Assembly (NCBI GenBank): GCA_023421115.1
Contig: JAEZUI010000025.1
Location: forward strand, 20,234-84,233
Direction: 5' to 3'
DNA: 64,000 nucleotides
Source: Bacillota bacterium
GTDB lineage: Bacteria; Bacillota; Clostridia; Acetivibrionales; Acetivibrionaceae
Position 1 is the stretch's first letter. Every line of letters starts with the position of its first letter. The position numbers were made by a program, and so were the translations under genes. The notes beneath the pieces were generated by a model that saw nothing but the letters and a program-made list of their open reading frames with translations, was not told the DNA's origin and did no database searches. Positions 36,601 through 46,200 of this stretch are shown one piece after another.

Positions 36601-37300
36601 ATTGGGAGCATCCTCTTGTTGATACAGCTATTGCCATTGTCCTAAGCTCATTATAAGTCTGTGTAATATTACTAGATACATTTAGGTCCTGGAAATTACT
36701 AAATATATAAGTTCTGTTGCTATCTTTATTAAGCTTGTTATACCTTGCATTGGCCGATGATTCCACCTGCTTGACCTTTGGAGCATAATCGGTGTCAGTT
36801 GGACTGAAGCTGTTTCCACCATTGAGCATTTCTAACCATTTTGCCCTTAACACATCAAATTCATCTGCTTCTTTATCTACTATTGTAGTAGTGTTAGGGG
36901 TTGGGGTAGTGTTAGGGGTTGGGGTAGTGTTAGGAGTTGATGTTACAGTACTTGTCCTAGTTGGCGTTGGTGTAGCTGATGAGCCCTTTGAATAAGGTAG
37001 TTGGCCTATTGTTCCTAGTAAAAAACCTCTTAGTACAGCAAAATCAAGAGAGTTTACCATTTCGTCATTATTAACATCTGATGCTAATAAATCAATGTTG
37101 GAATTAATCCCCAATAGACTCAGCCTAAGTGCAGCAAAATCAAGAGAATTAACCTCGTTATCCCTATTTACATCTCCAAACAAAACTTTTGGTGAAGCTG
37201 ATTGGGCTTCGCTTTCCGATACTTGGAATATAGATGCTAATAATGAAATAATACATATTGCAGCAAAAAAGCGAAACTTTTTTAGAAAATCAATATTCAT
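33626..37300 (-). CDS. Polysaccharide lyase family 8 enzyme with N-terminal dockerin and C-terminal repeat modules
   Basis: A secreted lyase, 1224 residues from the ATG at 37300 (GAGGAGG upstream). After the signal peptide (to about 34) a type I dockerin comes first (about 40-97; DVNRDNEVNSLDF, DVNNDEMVNSLDF). A Thr/Pro linker (TPTPNTTPTPN) leads to a PL8 domain (about 145-900). PL8 marks are NNWWDWEIGIP and GSFIQHEAVAYTQGYG, with the catalytic His and Tyr. PL8 enzymes cleave hyaluronan, chondroitin or xanthan by beta-elimination. The C-terminus has two similar modules of about 130 residues (GFAWQTGGYIGGNLSSDNP; SFAWQTGGYVGGKLSSNDP) that look like beta-sandwich carbohydrate-binding modules. 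An N-terminal dockerin is uncommon. It is monocistronic. The substrate is not certain. Confidence 0.92.
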   Translation of the reverse strand: MNIDFLKKFRFFAAICIISLLASIFQVSESEAQSASPKVLFGDVNRDNEVNSLDFAALRLSLLGINSNIDLLASDVNNDEMVNSLDFAVLRGFLLGTIGQLPYSKGSSATPTPTRTSTVTSTPNTTPTPNTTPTPNTTTIVDKEADEFDVLRAKWLEMLNGGNSFSPTDTDYAPKVKQVESSANARYNKLNKDSNRTYIFSNFQDLNVSSNITQTYNELRTMAIAVSTRGCSQYGNAAWKAEIINALKWMVDNNWYNSKKSQGSQGNGNNWWDWEIGIPLAVQDILCILYDDLSGTDLFKEYLAAIDKFTPDPNRCNFGQVSTGANRAWVCSVVARRGILGKSSEKIATTRDATAQLFINVISSDGFYEDGSFIQHEAVAYTQGYGVNNMYELSWIIYLLDGSKWQINNPDVSNAYRWVYESFEPLVFDGRMFGAGTSNSGATGASRTNSLIRSLAYLSHVAPDKDAAYFKSLIKNYVNALTVEPFYSSLINTVHNLVLVKGIMNDPSVSPRGPLEKYKQYNSMDRVYQQRPTYGIGINMYSNRIRNYESVGNPGNNIKGWHQGDGWMELANADKTQYTDNFWPTVDSYRLPGTTVLQNSTVPQRKTSSCSWVGGTDINGIFGVTGMQLKTPGQNLSANKGWFMFDNEIVCLGSGITSTDNKVVETIVENRKINNSGNNALLVNGTQKSSSLGWSETMNEVRWAYLTGDSVNSSIGYYFPEGASLKGLREARTGSWSEISGAGSETKYTRNFLTMWLDHGSNPSGKTYSYVLLPSASSSEVSNYSSNPDITILENSSEAMAVKENKLGVVGVNFWNDTLKTVDIITSNKKAAVMTKENAQKDIEISVCDTTQLNYGTIDITINKPATGIVSKDSAITVTQLSPTIKFSVNVRNARGKSFKVKFNTAKLEDITKDIKSWEFTSNTEGWSGSGVSGFAWQTGGYIGGNLSSDNPLIKSPDNLGINADNSKLVVRMKNNTVATRGKLYFITSSDTNWNEAKSKIFSITANDSEYRDYTIDMSNISGWTGELKQLRLDPIDQSGVSSGAFDIDYIKIQQSASSVDTPIEEPIEQPIEQPEDNKPLDIKVWEFSSTIENWTATSGVNSFAWQTGGYVGGKLSSNDPQLRSPDNLDFNIDSNKTIVIRMKNSTSAQKGKIYFTTSSDKSWNEAKSRSFNIEANDPDYRDYIIDMSGISGWTGTLKQIRLDPTDQSSISSGAFSIDLIVIR

Positions 37301-37712
37301 GTTTTCCTCCTCAATATATAAAAATAATATCAATATAAAATTAAATATTACAACTGCATATTAAAGTAATTTATATTGTATTTATAAAGTGCTTAAGAAA
37401 TCGCTAAAGTGAAATGAAAATTTATATTACCTGAACATATAAGAGCAAACGTCCTAAATAACACCAAATAGAAATTGGTTTATTTTTCTTAAAATAATTT
37501 TACTAAATTTTTATCTAGCATGCAACCTGAATATGTAATAAACCTATATATTAATAATATAAAACAAACCTTTCACATTAGTATTTATCAGCTATTGATT
37601 TTTGTGCTTTTGTGTATTCTTGTTGGATACTCAACAAAAATAGAGTATAATATAAACGCAATTTCCAATCATTTTAGTCAGATTATTATATAATTTAGGA
37701 GGGGTTAACACA
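37301..37712 (+). promoter_or_regulatory. Intergenic region with promoter and inverted repeat
   Basis: A 412-base AT-rich stretch between divergent genes. For the plus-strand gene, TTGGAT (37624-37629) and TATAAT (37647-37652) are 17 bp apart. The perfect inverted repeat TTGTTG-GATACT-CAACAA (37621-37638) covers the -35 box and could be a repressor site. Nothing else is evident. Confidence 0.5.
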
Positions 37713-38558
37713 ATGGAAAAGCAATATATTTACAGAAAGCATATCAGAATAATGCAAAAAGTTATGCCCGCATTTTTAGGTTGTTTAGCAGCTATAATAC
37801 TTATAGCTTCAATAGTTGTAGCTTCCTTTATGAAAAATGAACTTAATAAGATTTTAGTTCTTATACCCGGTGTATTTTTGTTTTTTATAGTATCTATTGA
37901 AGCATTGTTCATCTGGTTTATATTCAGAAGGTTTACAAAGGTAAGCGTTAAATTAACTGAGGATTATTTGATTTATACAAACATCAAAGGTGAAACCACG
38001 GTACCTATAGACCAAATACAAAAGCTAGAGTATCCGTCGATACCGTATATAGGTGGATGGCTGAAAATTATATATCCCGGCGGTAATATCAGATTAACAG
38101 TTGTGCTTGAGAATATAGGAGATTTGTTAAGGAAGTTGAAGATGAACCTTGATTCAAAAGGCAATCAATGTTACAACCGAAAAGATATGTTTAACTTCTA
38201 CAAAACCGCAGAGTATTCGGATCAAAGTTGGGAAAGGGTATATGAAATATTTGTAAAAATATTGTTACTTACATTTTTAAGTATTTTTTTAGGAGTATTA
38301 TTGTACATACTGTCCGGTCAGCCCAAAATAATGGTTTTTTGGGCTTTAGCCTCTGCTATTTTACCTTTGATTACTTGGCTTATTGCTGAAATAGTTTTTA
38401 TGGTAAAATCAGCATCCGGTTCTAATGAAGAAAAATTTGAAGTAAAACCACGAGACAGAGTTTACGAGAAAAAGGTTTACACCCTTTCATTTGCTGTTTA
38501 TGCAGTATTATACTTTCTTGTTTCGGCTGCAATGTTGCTATTATCATATCTACAGTAG
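37713..38558 (+). CDS. Membrane protein with PH-like cytoplasmic segment
   Basis: A 281-residue protein started after TAGGAGGGG. Two membrane segments (about 18-38 and 48-71) are followed by a soluble segment (about 75-180) with the feel of a bacterial PH domain (LTEDYLIYTNIKGETTVPID, YIGGWLKIIYPGG). Three more membrane segments follow (about 182-202, 207-232, 255-280). There is no enzyme motif and no neighbour that explains it. Function unknown. Confidence 0.75.
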   Translation: MEKQYIYRKHIRIMQKVMPAFLGCLAAIILIASIVVASFMKNELNKILVLIPGVFLFFIVSIEALFIWFIFRRFTKVSVKLTEDYLIYTNIKGETTVPIDQIQKLEYPSIPYIGGWLKIIYPGGNIRLTVVLENIGDLLRKLKMNLDSKGNQCYNRKDMFNFYKTAEYSDQSWERVYEIFVKILLLTFLSIFLGVLLYILSGQPKIMVFWALASAILPLITWLIAEIVFMVKSASGSNEEKFEVKPRDRVYEKKVYTLSFAVYAVLYFLVSAAMLLLSYLQ

Positions 38559-38615
38559 TAAATTGTTTTAATAGAAGTGTTATGAATCAAATCGCACCTT
38601 ATTAAGTAAAAAATT

Positions 38616-38656
38616 CAAGGCTGGTAATCGTTTTAAATTACCAGCCTTGGATTTTT
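38616..38656. terminator. Bidirectional terminator between the membrane protein and potD genes
   Basis: CAAGGCTGGTAAT and its exact complement enclose an 8-base loop. A T-run follows on the plus strand and another on the minus strand. Confidence 0.85.
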
Positions 38657-38682
38657 ATAATTTATATAGGTCAATATTCTAC

Positions 38683-39747
38683 TTAATGCAAAGATGCTTT
38701 CAATTCATTCCACTTCTCATTAAAGTAAGAAGTCATATCTGCACCAAGATCTACAAAGACTTCACATTTGTCGAGTATGTCTTGTGAAGGGTACGCAGCA
38801 GGATTGTTGCGTATCTCTTCGTCTAACATTGCTTTTGCCTCTGTATGAGGTGTGGAATAACCGATATAATCAGTATTATTAAAGGCAATTTGAGGAGAAT
38901 TCATAAAATTGATAAATGCTTCTGCAGCTTCCTTGTTCTTAGACGTTTTTGGAATAACCATAGCATCAAAAAACAAATTTGTACCTTCTTCTGGGATTGC
39001 ATAGTCCAAGTCCTTATTATACTCTGCAGTAAAAATAGCTTCCCCAGAATATATAACAGCTAATGCTGCTTCTTCGCCTATCATCTTGTCTTTTACCTGA
39101 TCCATTACATATGCTTGAACTAAGGGGCCTTGCTCTACTAAAAGAGCCTTAGCCTCATCCACCTCACTCTTATTTTTAGTATTCAAAGAATAACCCAACT
39201 TCTTAAAAGCAACTGCAAAGGAGTCTCTTACAGAATCCATCATGATAATTTTACCCTTATACTTGCTGTCCCATAAAATATCCCAAGAAGTGACTTCATC
39301 CTCCACTAATTTGGTGTTGTACAGAATCCCCAAGGTACCCCACATATATGGCACAGAATAAGTATTGTTCGGATCAAATGCTAGGTTTTTAAAATTGCTA
39401 TCAATGTATTTTGCATTTGGAATATTATCAAAATTCAAAGGCAAAAGTTCATCTTCAGCAATCAATTTTTCAATCATATAGTCGGATGGTATCAGGATGT
39501 CGTAATCCACAGCTCCGGATTTGTATTTAGCATACATAGCTTCATTAGAATCAAAAGGCTCATAAACCACCTTGATACCTGTCTCTTTAGTGAAAAGTTC
39601 TATGGTGTCTTCCGCAATATAGTCACCCCAGTTATAGACATTGATGGTTGTTCCGGCTAAAGGCTTTTCGGGATTAGTCTTTGCATTATTTCCACAACCT
39701 GTCAATATAAGCATTAAAGCCGCTACCAGCATAACAGTTTTTTTCAT
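38683..39747 (-). CDS. potD: Spermidine/putrescine ABC transporter substrate-binding lipoprotein
   Basis: The periplasmic-type polyamine receptor, 354 residues, lipid-anchored at the Cys of LILTGCGNN. The family blocks are INVYNWGDYIAEDTIELFTK, YDILIPSDYMIEKL, VPYMWGTLGILYNT and GEEAALAVIYSGEA. It is the last gene of a four-gene transporter operon and its ATG overlaps the potC stop by 4 bases. It captures spermidine or putrescine outside the cell and delivers it to PotB/PotC. Confidence 0.93.
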   Translation of the reverse strand: MKKTVMLVAALMLILTGCGNNAKTNPEKPLAGTTINVYNWGDYIAEDTIELFTKETGIKVVYEPFDSNEAMYAKYKSGAVDYDILIPSDYMIEKLIAEDELLPLNFDNIPNAKYIDSNFKNLAFDPNNTYSVPYMWGTLGILYNTKLVEDEVTSWDILWDSKYKGKIIMMDSVRDSFAVAFKKLGYSLNTKNKSEVDEAKALLVEQGPLVQAYVMDQVKDKMIGEEAALAVIYSGEAIFTAEYNKDLDYAIPEEGTNLFFDAMVIPKTSKNKEAAEAFINFMNSPQIAFNNTDYIGYSTPHTEAKAMLDEEIRNNPAAYPSQDILDKCEVFVDLGADMTSYFNEKWNELKASLH

Positions 39748-40538
39748 ATATTCATTCCTCCTAATTTCTTGGTTTGTCTTTCAGAACGTTTATTTATGAT
39801 CAAAAGCAATATCATTATTGATAGAAAAAGCACAGTGGATACTGCATTGATTTCAGGCTTAATCCCTCTTCGGGTCATAGTATAAATGGTTATAGAAAGG
39901 TTTGTCACTCCCCCTCCGGTTGTAAAATAACTTATAACAAAATCATCTAAGGAAAGGGTAAAGGCCAACAAAAAACCTGTAATAATGTTGGGCATTATCT
40001 CCGGAATAATCACCTTACGTACAGCCTCCATTGGATGAGCTCCTAGATCTAGTGCTGCTTCATATGTGAATTTATTCAAAGAACTAAGCTTTGGCAATAT
40101 GCTCAATATAACATAGGGTATATTGAAGGTTATATGGGCAATCAACATTGATGCAAAACCAAGCTTCAAACCAATAGCTACAAAGAACAACAAGAAGGCT
40201 ATACCCGTAACGATATCTGCATTCAACACTGGCAGATAGGTCACATTTAAAACCACTGATTTTGCCCTTTTTTTCATCACATGAATACCAATGGCAGCAA
40301 AAGTACCTATTATTGTGGCTATGATGGATGCTAACAACGCTATTATCAAAGTATAATAAAGAGCTTTAGAAATCACCGGATCATGTAGCATAGTTTTATA
40401 CCATTTTAATGTAAAACCGCCCCACTTGGCTCTAGATTTTGAGTCGTTGAAGGAAAACACCATCAAAGTTAGTATTGGTGCATATAGGAAAATAATAATC
40501 AGACCTAAATAGAGTCTTTCAACACTCTTTTTTACCAT
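39744..40538 (-). CDS. potC: Spermidine/putrescine ABC transporter permease
   Basis: A 264-residue permease with six membrane segments and the binding-protein-dependent transport signature (EAALDLGAHPMEAVRKVIIP) that contacts the ATPase. LDDFVISYFTTGGG is typical of PotC. It overlaps potB by 7 bases and potD by 4. Confidence 0.93.
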   Translation of the reverse strand: MVKKSVERLYLGLIIIFLYAPILTLMVFSFNDSKSRAKWGGFTLKWYKTMLHDPVISKALYYTLIIALLASIIATIIGTFAAIGIHVMKKRAKSVVLNVTYLPVLNADIVTGIAFLLFFVAIGLKLGFASMLIAHITFNIPYVILSILPKLSSLNKFTYEAALDLGAHPMEAVRKVIIPEIMPNIITGFLLAFTLSLDDFVISYFTTGGGVTNLSITIYTMTRRGIKPEINAVSTVLFLSIMILLLIINKRSERQTKKLGGMNI

Positions 40539-41359
40539 ACACCTGCACCACCTTCCATTTCACCATCATTCCTTTGTAGTATACCCATAGAGATCAATAT
40601 GATAATCATCAATACAAAGGAGAGGGCTGCCCCAAATCCCCAATCATAGGTCATCAAAAACTGTTGCTCAATCATATTGCCTATCAAGTTAACTTTACCG
40701 CTTCCCAATAAATTAGGAATTACAAAAGATGTCATAGCCGGCATGAAAACCATGGTGATACCGCTCATAACGCCAGGCATACTCAGAGGAATAGTGACTT
40801 TCAACAATCTCATTGCATCATTAGCACCCAAATCATACGCTGCTTCCATAACGGATTTATCGATTTTTGCCAGTGCATTATATATAGGCAATACCATAAA
40901 AGGCAGGAAGTTATAAACCATGCCAAGTACAATAGCCTTTGGTGTCCCAATAATATCTAAAATAGGCAAATGCAAAGCTCTCAAGATTGTATTTATAAGG
41001 CCATTATTGGTCTCTAACAGTGACAACCAGGCATAGGTTCTGAGTAAAAAGTTCATCCACATAGGTAAAATGAAGATGAATAACATTGCTGAACCACCAT
41101 TGCTGCGCTTAACCAAAATCAAAGCTAAGGGATAAGCTAACAATAAACAAATCACAGTTGATATAACAGCATATAATAAAGATTTTCCAATTGCCACCAT
41201 ATATATGCTGTTAAAAGACTTCATGATGTGTTCTAATGTAAGCCTAGTACCACTTGAGTCACTTATTGTAAAAGCATAATAAAGAATCATCAATAGAGGA
41301 ATGACAATGAAAAGTACCATCCAAATCAGATATGGGGTAGCTAACCATTTTCTATTCAT
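40532..41359 (-). CDS. potB: Spermidine/putrescine ABC transporter permease
   Basis: A 275-residue permease with six membrane segments and the EAA loop EAAYDLGANDAMRLLKVTIP. FMPAMTSFVIPNLLGSGK is typical of PotB. Its start overlaps the potA stop by 4 bases and its end overlaps potC, so translation is coupled through the operon. Confidence 0.93.
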   Translation of the reverse strand: MNRKWLATPYLIWMVLFIVIPLLMILYYAFTISDSSGTRLTLEHIMKSFNSIYMVAIGKSLLYAVISTVICLLLAYPLALILVKRSNGGSAMLFIFILPMWMNFLLRTYAWLSLLETNNGLINTILRALHLPILDIIGTPKAIVLGMVYNFLPFMVLPIYNALAKIDKSVMEAAYDLGANDAMRLLKVTIPLSMPGVMSGITMVFMPAMTSFVIPNLLGSGKVNLIGNMIEQQFLMTYDWGFGAALSFVLMIIILISMGILQRNDGEMEGGAGVW

Positions 41360-42411
41360 GTACCCGCCTCCTCCATCTTCTTCATAATATGGATATCAAA
41401 AGGATCCACATTTATACCCACTTGCTCACCGGTTTTAAAATTCTTCGTATTTTGTATTACCCATTCAAAGCCTTCTGTCATTACACAGGTTTCGTAGTGA
41501 ACGCCTTTAAAAATACAGGAGGTCACTTCTCCGTTTACTGTCTTTTCTGTTGGTGCTAATAACTTGATATCTTCAGGTCTAACAACAACATCCACCATCT
41601 CATCGACGGCAAAACCTTTATCCACACAGTCATAGATATGACCAAAAATCTCAATTACTCCATCCTGCCTCATGATACCCTTGATAATGTTGCTCTCACC
41701 TATAAAATCCGCAACAAAAGCATTTACCGGTTCATTATAAATATCCTCAGGTGTGCCCATCTGTTGTATAATACCGTTGTTCATAACTACAACCGTATCA
41801 CTCATGGTAAGAGCTTCTTCCTGATCGTGAGTTACATATACAAAGGTAATTCCCAGTTCTTTTTGAAGGGTTTTCAATTCATATTGCATCTCTTGACGCA
41901 ACTTCAAATCCAAAGCACCAAGGGGTTCATCCAGTAACAATATTTCCGGTTCATTAACAATCGCTCTCGCGATGGCAACCCTTTGCTGTTGACCACCGGA
42001 AAGCTGGTCAATGTTTCTCTTCTCATATCCACTCAAATTAACTTGCCTTAGGGCTTTTTGAACCTTTTCCATGATTAGCTTTTTATCCATCTTCTTGATG
42101 TTTAGCCCAAACGCAATGTTTTCAAATATATTCAAATGAGGAAAAAGAGCATATTTTTGAAACACCGTATTGATGTTTCTCTTGTAAGGCGGTACATCAC
42201 TGATATCTTTTCCCTGATGCCAGACACTTCCTTCGTCGGGTTTTTCAAACCCCCCAATCAATCTTAAGGTTGTGGTCTTGCCGCAGCCACTAGGACCAAG
42301 CAAGGTAAGGAATTCATTCTTTTCCACATCCAAAGTCAGATTCTTTAAAACCACCTGATCATCGAAACTTTTTGTGATATTTTCCAATCTAATAATAACA
42401 TTTTTCTCCAC
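41356..42411 (-). CDS. potA: Spermidine/putrescine ABC transporter ATPase
   Basis: A 351-residue ATPase with Walker A (GPSGCGKTT), Q-loop (VFQKYALFPHL), signature (LSGGQQQRVAIARA), Walker B (ILLLDEPLGALD) and switch His (VTHDQEEAL). The C-terminal TOBE domain (about 275-345) is typical of PotA. It is the first transport gene after the regulator gene, 9 bp away. Confidence 0.95.
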   Translation of the reverse strand: MEKNVIIRLENITKSFDDQVVLKNLTLDVEKNEFLTLLGPSGCGKTTTLRLIGGFEKPDEGSVWHQGKDISDVPPYKRNINTVFQKYALFPHLNIFENIAFGLNIKKMDKKLIMEKVQKALRQVNLSGYEKRNIDQLSGGQQQRVAIARAIVNEPEILLLDEPLGALDLKLRQEMQYELKTLQKELGITFVYVTHDQEEALTMSDTVVVMNNGIIQQMGTPEDIYNEPVNAFVADFIGESNIIKGIMRQDGVIEIFGHIYDCVDKGFAVDEMVDVVVRPEDIKLLAPTEKTVNGEVTSCIFKGVHYETCVMTEGFEWVIQNTKNFKTGEQVGINVDPFDIHIMKKMEEAGT

Positions 42412-42420
42412 GGCAACCTC

Positions 42421-42960
42421 CTAAAAAGTTGGGGGCGTACTGACCCAAATCACTTGCGCCTCGCTCATTCCAACATTCTCTATATAATGCTTCATTGTCG
42501 ACTCAAAATAGAAGGACTCTCCTTTTTTAACCCGATGACACTCACTGCCTATATGGACATCTATGGTTCCTTTAACCACATAGCCAAACTCTTCTCCTTC
42601 ATGGGGTTGATCCTCTAAGGACTTACCACCCGATAATATAGTCATACGAATTGGTTCCATAGCATGCTTCTGCGCATTAGGCACAACCCATTCGATGGTG
42701 TTTTTCAACTCATCATCTGTTTTACTGAAATAGTCCTGTTGTTTGAAAACAATTTGTTTGTCCTCAAAATCACTGAAAAAAGTCTTCAAATCAGTACCAA
42801 GACACTGAAGTATATCCACCAATGTCGTAATAGACGGAGAAGTAACATCGTTTTCAATCTGGCTGATAAAGCCTTTTGACAACTCTGCACGATCAGCCAA
42901 CTCTTCCTGCGTCATTTGATTGGTGATTCTAAGTTGTTTGATTTTTGGTCCAATCTCCAT
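42421..42960 (-). CDS. XRE-cupin transcription regulator of the polyamine operon
   Basis: A 179-residue repressor-type protein: an XRE helix-turn-helix (about 1-65; MTQEELADRAELSKGFISQI) and a C-terminal cupin (about 105-178; HEGEEFGYVVKGTIDVHIG, GESFYFESTMKHYIEN). The same pairing occurs in PuuR-like regulators that sense polyamines or related ligands. It heads the pot operon and two inverted repeats lie just downstream of its promoter, so self-repression relieved or enforced by polyamine is likely. Confidence 0.9.
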   Translation of the reverse strand: MEIGPKIKQLRITNQMTQEELADRAELSKGFISQIENDVTSPSITTLVDILQCLGTDLKTFFSDFEDKQIVFKQQDYFSKTDDELKNTIEWVVPNAQKHAMEPIRMTILSGGKSLEDQPHEGEEFGYVVKGTIDVHIGSECHRVKKGESFYFESTMKHYIENVGMSEAQVIWVSTPPTF

Positions 42961-43000
42961 AATTTCACATCCTATTCAACATTAGATTGATTTTTAAATT

Positions 43001-43038
43001 AAGTTTAACTAAACAATTAGTTTACTTTTAGTAAACTT
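43001..43038. promoter_or_regulatory. Twin inverted repeats, likely operator of the XRE-cupin regulator
   Basis: GTTTA-AC-TAAAC (43003-43014) and AGTTTAC-TTTTA-GTAAACT (43019-43037) share the half-site GTTTA. Both fall just downstream of the inferred transcription start, where a bound repressor would block the polymerase. Confidence 0.6.
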
Positions 43039-43047
43039 CTAATTTTA

Positions 43048-43075
43048 ATTATATGGATAAAAATTTTTTTGTCAA
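43048..43075 (-). promoter_or_regulatory. Consensus promoter of the pot operon
   Basis: On the minus strand TTGACA (43070-43075) and TATAAT (43048-43053), both perfect, with a 16-bp spacer. Such a strong promoter suggests that control is by repression. Confidence 0.8.
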
Positions 43076-43170
43076 GAAATTTTTTTTGTCTTTTGACCTT
43101 AGCAAAAAACAGTAGAACTGAGCTGAATAATTTTTAGTAGCTATAGGACATCCTGTTCTGAGACACAAAA

Positions 43171-43200
43171 AATGACCAACTGATTATCTCAACGGTCATT
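43171..43200 (-). terminator. Terminator of polC
   Basis: On the minus strand ATGACC and GGTCAT enclose about 16 bases that pair weakly inside, followed by a run of six T. It lies about 70 bp past the polC stop. Confidence 0.7.
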
Positions 43201-43267
43201 TCTTGCATCAATTTTTAAAAATAATTTATTCAACAATAAAAGGAGGATCTAGTATCCAATCTTGCGT

Positions 43268-46200
43268 TTAAAGCATGTCAAAAAAGCTCATTTGGTTACT
43301 TTGCGGAAGTCCCCTCAAGCAGCCGAATTTCTCAAGTGAATCAATAGTTGAATTTCCAATTTTAGCCCGCGTCTTTAATTCATCTATTGAACTAAAGGGA
43401 CCACCCTCCTTGACAGCTTTAAATATACCTTCTGCGGCGACATTTCCCATCCCGGATATACTATTTAAAGGTGGCCTTAAGCTATCCTCCTCTATAAGGA
43501 AATTGGTAGAATGGGATTTATGTAAATCTATTGGCAAAAACTTAAAACCTCTTTCGTACATTTCCAAAACCAATTCCAAATCATCATACATATCTTTGTC
43601 CTTGTTTGCAGCTTGATTGCCCTGCATTTCGATTTCCTTCATCTTTTGCTTAACAACTTCCTTTCCATTTATCATAAATTCTGCATCAAAGGCCTTTGCT
43701 CTTATTGAAAAATAGGCTGAATAATAGGCCAAAGGTATATGCACCTTAAACCAAGCTATTCTAAAAGCCATCATAATATACGCTGCTGCATGCGCCTTAG
43801 GAAACATGTATTTTATCTTTTTACAGGAATCTATATACCATTCGGGCACCTTATGTTCCCTCATCATAGCCTCATATTCGGGCCATTTTGGTTCCTTTAA
43901 AGCTTTTCCCTTACGAACCGTCTCCATTATTTTAAAGGCAGCATTTGGTGGAAGACCTTTTTTTATGAGGTAAACCATAATATCATCTCTTGTACAAACT
44001 GCTTCACTTAATTTTACTGTACCTGCGTCAATCAAGTCCTTTGCGTTTCCAATCCATACATCGGTACCATGTGAAAGACCAGATATACATATTAAATCTG
44101 CAAATTGCTTTGGCATTGTATCTAACAGCATTCCTCTTACAAACTTTGTACCAAATTCAGGAACACCGAAAGTGCCTACCTTAGAGTTAATCTGCTGTGG
44201 GGTTACACCTAAAGCTTCTGTAGATGAAAATAAAGACATAGTCTTTTTATCATCCATAGGTATAGTTTTAGGGTCTACGCCGGTAATATCCTGAAGCATT
44301 CTAATCATTGTCGGGTCGTCATGCCCAAGAATATCGAGCTTCAATAAGTTCTGATCTATTGAGTGATAGTCAAAATGTGTTGTTATTATATCTGAATCGG
44401 GATCATCGGCCGGATGCTGTACCGGGCAGAATTCAAATATTTCTCTTCCTTTGGGCACAACTATTATTCCTCCGGGGTGCTGTCCTGTAGTTCTTTTTAT
44501 ACCAGTACAGCCTTTTGCAATTCTCTCAATCTCAGCCTTATTAATTTGGATATTCTTTTCCTCATAATACTTCTTAACGTACCCAAAAGCTGTTTTATCT
44601 GCTATAGTACCAACAGTCCCCGCCTTAAAGGTTGTACCCTTTCCAAATATGACTTCCGTATATTTATGCGCCTTTGCCTGATATTCTCCGGAAAAGTTTA
44701 AGTCTATATCCGGTTCCTTATCTCCATCAAAGCCCAAAAAAGTCTCAAAGGGAATATCTATTCCATCCTTTGCAAGCTGTTCGCCGCACACAGGACAAGG
44801 CTTGTCCGGCAAGTCAAAACCATTGTTATAGCCGTAATCTGTAAAATCCGAATATTTGCAACCGGGACATCTGTAATGAGGCGGCAGAGCATTTACTTCC
44901 GTGATACCTGTCATATATGCCACTACAGAGGATCCGACTGATCCCCTTGAACCCACCAGATAACCGTCCTCATTTGACTTCCATACCAACTTTTGAGCAA
45001 TTATATACATAACTGAGAAACCATTCTTTATTATAGAATCAAGTTCCCTGTCGAGTCTTTGCTGAACAATTTCCGGCAAGGGATCTCCATAAAGCTCATG
45101 AGCCTTTCCAAAAGTAATATCTCTAATTGTCTGCTCACAACCTTCAATATGCGGTGGACATTTCTCTGGTGAAATCGGGCTTATCTGTTCACACATATCA
45201 GCTATCTTATTAGTATTTATCACTACCACTTCATAAGCCTTCTCCTCTCCTAAATAAGAAAACTCTTCAAGCATTTCACTTGTGGTTTTTAAATATAAAG
45301 GAGCTTGTTTATCTGCATCATCATAGCCTTGACCAGCTTCAAGTATTCGCCTGTATATCTCATCCTCAGGGTCTAAAAAGTGTACATCTCCCGTAGCAAC
45401 TACAGGCTTATCTAACTTTTCACCAAGAGCAACAATTTTTTTATTTATTTCCTTTAAGTATTCCTTGTCCGGAACTTCTTCTTTTCTTACAAGATAATCA
45501 TTATTCCCTAAGGGTTGAATCTCAAGATAATCATAGTCTTTAGCAATAGCTTCAATTTCGTCCTCGGATTTTCCAAGTAAAATTGCCTTGTAAAGCTCTC
45601 CTTCGCTACAAGCACTACCAATTATTAAGCCTTCAGAGTACTTTCTATATAAGCTCTTTAATATTCGCGGTTTTTTGTAAAAATAATCCAAGTGCGAATA
45701 GGATACAAGCTTATATAAATTCTTAAGCCCAACATAATCCTTTGCCAATATTATTGCATGATGAGTCCTAAGCTTTTTATATTCTTCCTTCTTTGCTTCT
45801 TCATTAGAACCATATACATCAATATCTTCAAGAGTTTGTGCGCCTCTTTCCTTCAGCATTTCAAGCATGATATTAAATACCTTGACAGTAGTATCTACGT
45901 CATCTAAAGCCCTATGCGCAACCTCAACCTTTATACCGAGGCTTTTAGCTATTCTTCCTAATTTATAGGTCTTATAATCGGGGAAAAGTTCTCTAGCTAG
46001 GGATAAGGTATCTAAATATGTAAATTCAAACTCATACCCTAATTTCTTCGCATTATGCTTTAAGAAACCAATATCAAAATCGGCATTATGAGCCACTAAA
46101 ACGCTATCTTCAATAAACTCCAATATTTTAGGAAACACCTTGTCTATAGTTTCTGCATCCTGCACCATATAGTCAGTTATATTGGTAACCTCCACAACTC

